Source: Shewanella amazonensis SB2B (GTDB lineage: Bacteria > Pseudomonadota > Gammaproteobacteria > Enterobacterales > Shewanellaceae). Taken from it: 64,000 nucleotides of DNA. Within the stretch, counting starts at the first letter, position 1. Each line of letters begins with the position of its first letter. The translations under genes were made by a program, and so were the position numbers. Below the pieces are notes generated by a model. The model was not told the DNA's origin. It saw only the letters and a program-made list of their open reading frames with translations, and searched no databases. This document shows positions 61,436-64,000 of the stretch, piece by piece. The DNA is taken from contig NC_008700.1 of NCBI RefSeq assembly GCF_000015245.1, forward strand, positions 2,672,001-2,736,000, in the 5' to 3' direction.

Positions 61436-62533
61436 GCTCGCCTGCACATACCCCCCGGCAAGTACCCCATCACTGCAGACAAGGCCATCAAACCGGTCGC
61501 CGAGCAACATTTGTTTATGGGCGGGATCTGAGGTGGCGATACAGAGTTTCTCACCGGGCAATAACGAGCGGAACTGGCTGCTGGGCTTTCCCCAATCAAG
61601 AAGACCGAGCTGGAGCGCATCAGGTAATGCCAGCGGCGTAAGGCCTTTATCATTTCGAAGATAACAGCGAAGACCATGCCCTGCTTGCGACACTGATGCG
61701 CGGTAATGTTTAAGCTCAACAGTGAGATAAACAATGTCCACGGTGATTTCAAGCCCAGACTTTACAATGCGCTCATTCAGGTAACTGAGCATATTAAAGG
61801 GCTCAACCACAGTGGTACTCACCCCATTGCGATAGGCTTTCAATTTATGATTAACAAAACTTCTCAGCAACACACTGGCGAAGGCAGCGCGATTGTCTTC
61901 CGGATGAAAGTGCGCCATGTAAAGAATTAGGTGGTCGCTGTCTGCCATGGTTGAATCGATAAAGAAGGCACTGATCCCATCATTTTTATACAGGCTGTAA
62001 TCGATTCTGACCTTTGGATAAAGCACCTGGGAGGCAGGAAACAGCTCTTTTTGGATGTGCTTGGCGGCCTCGGTATTTTGCTCAAGCAGTCGCAGGTTTT
62101 CTTCCAGCTCAACCCGGGAGAGCTCGTCCATATCCTGTAGTTCCGAACTCTGCGCTCCCATACTGCCAAGGCTTTGGCGAATGGACTGCTCGATAATGTA
62201 TAAGTCAGCCACCGGCTTAACCAAATAGTCTGAGGCCCCTATTCTGAGCGCCTCGACCACATCGGCCATCACGTTATTTCCGGAAATCACAATGGAAGGC
62301 ATGGCGGGGTCAAGACGATACATTTCCCGCAGCATATCGAGTCCGCCCAGATTTGGCATACTCAGGTCGGCCAGCACTACATCAAAGTTTTGTCGTTTAA
62401 AGCAATCCAGGCCCTGAACACCGTCGTCGGCTTCGGTCACCAAAGCGCCACGGCTGTCCAAAAATGACGCGACGACCCTGCGAAACACAGGATCGTCTTC
62501 AACCAACAACACAGATACATCTTTTAGCGCCAT
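61430..62533 (-). CDS. RssB-like response regulator with degenerate PP2C-type output domain
   Basis: Protein of 367 residues. The receiver domain (about 5-125) has the phospho-acceptor Asp in V-L-A-D-L-S-M-P and Lys in L-V-K-P-V. A linker helix leads to a SpoIIE/PP2C-like domain (about 170-360) that lacks the metal-binding aspartates: the usual G-G-D and D-x-x-G-H-G segments read N-D-G-I-S-A and M-A-H-F-H-P-E-D. This is the layout of RssB, the adaptor that delivers RpoS to ClpXP. The last residues (Q-A-S-F) and the TAG stop fall in repeat sequence. Confidence 0.85.
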   Translation of the reverse strand: MALKDVSVLLVEDDPVFRRVVASFLDSRGALVTEADDGVQGLDCFKRQNFDVVLADLSMPNLGGLDMLREMYRLDPAMPSIVISGNNVMADVVEALRIGASDYLVKPVADLYIIEQSIRQSLGSMGAQSSELQDMDELSRVELEENLRLLEQNTEAAKHIQKELFPASQVLYPKVRIDYSLYKNDGISAFFIDSTMADSDHLILYMAHFHPEDNRAAFASVLLRSFVNHKLKAYRNGVSTTVVEPFNMLSYLNERIVKSGLEITVDIVYLTVELKHYRASVSQAGHGLRCYLRNDKGLTPLALPDALQLGLLDWGKPSSQFRSLLPGEKLCIATSDPAHKQMLLGDRFDGLVCSDGVLAGGYVQASF

Positions 62534-62602
62534 ATACTTCCCTCAGGGAGCAGATAGCGCATAGGAGGGGGACTCTCCGCCGGAGTTATCCCTTGAGGAC
62601 GG

Positions 62603-63367
62603 CTATTCTAGCTCCTGCATATATTCATCAAGAAGTTCATCATCTTCTTGATTTGATGGTACATTGCCATCATACACCTTGTAGTCCATGTGCTGTAAAT
62701 ATGCATCTTTTACAAAGGTGTAGGGATCCAGAGCATTGTCGAGCAGACGTTCCTGATCGATGGCTTCTGTCCGCACATGCAGGCTTTTGATGCCCCATTT
62801 GACCACAGACTGCCACATCGTCAGCTCTGACAAGGGAAAGTATAGTCCATCGACCCAATCACTCGCGAGTTCACGGGTAACATAAGGGCCAAAAAATGGC
62901 GCCATAAAGTAAGGACCATTGGGCACACCGTAGTAACCCAAAACCTCGTTAAAATCATCCTGCTTCCGATGCATGCCCATCATGTCGGCCACATCAACGA
63001 CCCCGAGCAGACCTATGGTGGAGTTCACCACAAAACGTCCGCCGGCGTTGGCCGCCCAACCAAACTTCCCCTGAAGTGTGTTGTTCACCAAGGCATTGGG
63101 CTCTTCAAGATTGCGGACAAAATTATGCAGTCCCGACTTTACCGGACTGGGCACATAATCTTTGTAGGTGTGGGCGACGGGACGATAGATATAACGGTCA
63201 AGCACGTTGTAGTTAAGATCCCACATGGCGCGGTTAAACCCTTCGAAAGGGTCACGGGGATCGTTGTAAACAACGTCTACCTGCTTCTCTGAGACCGAAT
63301 TGTCCTGCTCTGCCTGAGCCAAGCCTGCCAACAACATGAATGGCAAGGCAATCCATTTCAACTTCAT
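62603..63367 (-). CDS. mlaA: MlaA (VacJ) family outer-membrane phospholipid-removal protein
   Basis: Protein of 254 residues of the Mla pathway, which removes misplaced phospholipids from the outer leaflet. The family blocks D-P-F-E-G-F-N-R-A-M-W, N-T-L-Q-G-K, F-V-V-N-S-T-I-G-L-L-G and E-V-L-G-Y-Y-G-V are intact. ATG at 63367 begins a signal peptide ending A-Q-A; there is no lipobox cysteine, unlike E. coli MlaA, so this protein is probably not lipidated. The C-terminal tail is acidic. It is upstream of the RssB-like gene in the same direction with a 69-bp gap. Confidence 0.9.
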   Translation of the reverse strand: MKLKWIALPFMLLAGLAQAEQDNSVSEKQVDVVYNDPRDPFEGFNRAMWDLNYNVLDRYIYRPVAHTYKDYVPSPVKSGLHNFVRNLEEPNALVNNTLQGKFGWAANAGGRFVVNSTIGLLGVVDVADMMGMHRKQDDFNEVLGYYGVPNGPYFMAPFFGPYVTRELASDWVDGLYFPLSELTMWQSVVKWGIKSLHVRTEAIDQERLLDNALDPYTFVKDAYLQHMDYKVYDGNVPSNQEDDELLDEYMQELE

Positions 63368-63659
63368 AACTCTCTCTATACAAAAGGCCGAAATCGGCTT
63401 TAGAAAGCGCCGTGGCTGACGATAATAAAGCATAACACTCTGAACCACGTCTGCTACTTTGACGGCTAAGCATACTTTTCCTCACAATAAGATCAATCGA
63501 TAAATTGTGTAAGTTGGTGTATGCAGGCAACTTATACTTTTTGGCAAAGCGACATATCAAGACGCTATGAAGTGATTTATTCAGTATCCAGGCTCTTTAC
63601 ATAGCACAGCACCGCAAATTCAGGACCGCGACGAGACTCACTTGCACCCGAGCTAAAAC

Positions 63660-64000
63660 ATGACTCAAATCAGCGCACTCACATCAATACTGACCAGCAA
63701 TTCAAGCACAGGAGCTGAAACAAGTTTGCTGCCAGTCAGGCTGAGTCAAACACAGGGCGCTGCGATACTCACCATCGCAAATACCAGCTATCTCATAAAG
63801 CCGCCGGTTGACCTGTCCCAATTTTCGGCACAAACACTGATGTTGAAAGTGCCCCAGCAGGCAGCCGTTTCGTCTCTCACGGCCGCGACTCTGGTCGCCC
63901 TCGCCCCCAGCATCCAGCTCCCCTTCCCTGGCGCCTTGGCAGAACAGATTCGCCGCCTTGGCATTGATACAGAGAAGCTGCTGTCGCTGACCAAGAGCCC
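63660..64000 (+). CDS. Unidentified protein, N-terminal part (runs off the window)
   Basis: An open frame from ATG at 63660 continues to the right edge (113 codons), with an in-frame TAA just before the ATG. The translation starts M-T-Q-I-S-A-L-T-S-I-L and is rich in Ser, Thr, Gln, Ala and Leu with few charged residues. Such low-complexity N-termini are common in FliK-like hook-length proteins, but there is too little sequence to assign a family. It is divergent from mlaA. Confidence 0.55.
   Translation, partial: MTQISALTSILTSNSSTGAETSLLPVRLSQTQGAAILTIANTSYLIKPPVDLSQFSAQTLMLKVPQQAAVSSLTAATLVALAPSIQLPFPGALAEQIRRLGIDTEKLLSLTKS

Noticed and set aside
63252..63560. A 102-codon leftward open frame overlapping the mlaA start
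   Set aside because: It lies in another frame of mlaA and its upstream region; the composition does not look like a real protein and mlaA is well supported.

Overview
The window reads as a chromosomal segment of a Shewanella-like marine gammaproteobacterium. The evidence is the gene content: a TRAP C4-dicarboxylate system with DctB/DctD, a TyrR-type regulator beside phhAB, an OmcA/MtrC-family decaheme cytochrome, NapF, a bactofilin, and an RfaH-controlled polysaccharide locus. I saw no rRNA, tRNA or CRISPR array. This genus call is inference from gene families, not a database match.

Layout. Positions 1-4.5 kb hold the end of a TRAP permease followed by its sensor kinase and sigma-54 activator. 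An MFS exporter and a divergent LysR regulator follow (4.5-6.7 kb), then a kexin-like S8 protease with a small downstream partner that matches the Aeromonas ASP/ORF2 chaperone arrangement (6.7-9.3 kb). Tyrosine and phenylalanine catabolism (maiA, FAH hydrolase, tyrR, phhB, phhA) fills 9.7-14.6 kb, with candidate TyrR boxes. galU-galE, napF, bactofilin, a LysR regulator and a decaheme cytochrome run to 21.8 kb. Housekeeping genes (DUF2982-like, elyC, mak, cysQ, ycdX-like, nlpE-like) run to 27 kb.

From 27 to 59.2 kb there is a leftward cell-surface polysaccharide locus. Read in transcription order it is rfaH, an ops element, an SLBB export protein, a four-helix-bundle gene, wzz, wecB, a UDP-GlcNAc3NAcA set (WbpA/B/D/E types), glycosyltransferases, wzy, wzx, amide-remodelling enzymes (two PIG-L deacetylases, an LpxD-like acyltransferase, a PhaB-like reductase, a formyltransferase), a phosphoglycosyl transferase, a WbpM-type dehydratase, glmM, then rmlB, a second four-helix-bundle gene, rmlA, rmlD, rmlC, ugd and a UDP-glucuronate epimerase-like gene. 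The central part (about 38.8-49.7 kb) is visibly A+T-rich, as exchangeable surface-polysaccharide cores usually are. Rightward beyond it lie a POT peptide transporter, an RssB-like regulator, mlaA and the start of an unidentified gene.

The most unusual content is a system of short tandem repeats and mosaic hairpin arrays, concentrated between 26.9 and 61.4 kb. Heptamers built on CTAG sit next to strings of 18-25 bp hairpin modules joined by TAG linkers. These arrays touch gene 3' ends so closely that at least seven genes take their stop codon from repeat sequence. Because CTAG (and TTAA in another array) is its own reverse complement and the unit lengths are not multiples of three, such arrays carry stops in all six frames. 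Two four-helix-bundle (S23/Avd-type) genes each sit between heptamer repeats like cassettes. One lies inside the rml operon, where repeat DNA appears to supply the end of rmlB, the start of rmlA and an in-frame insertion in RmlB.
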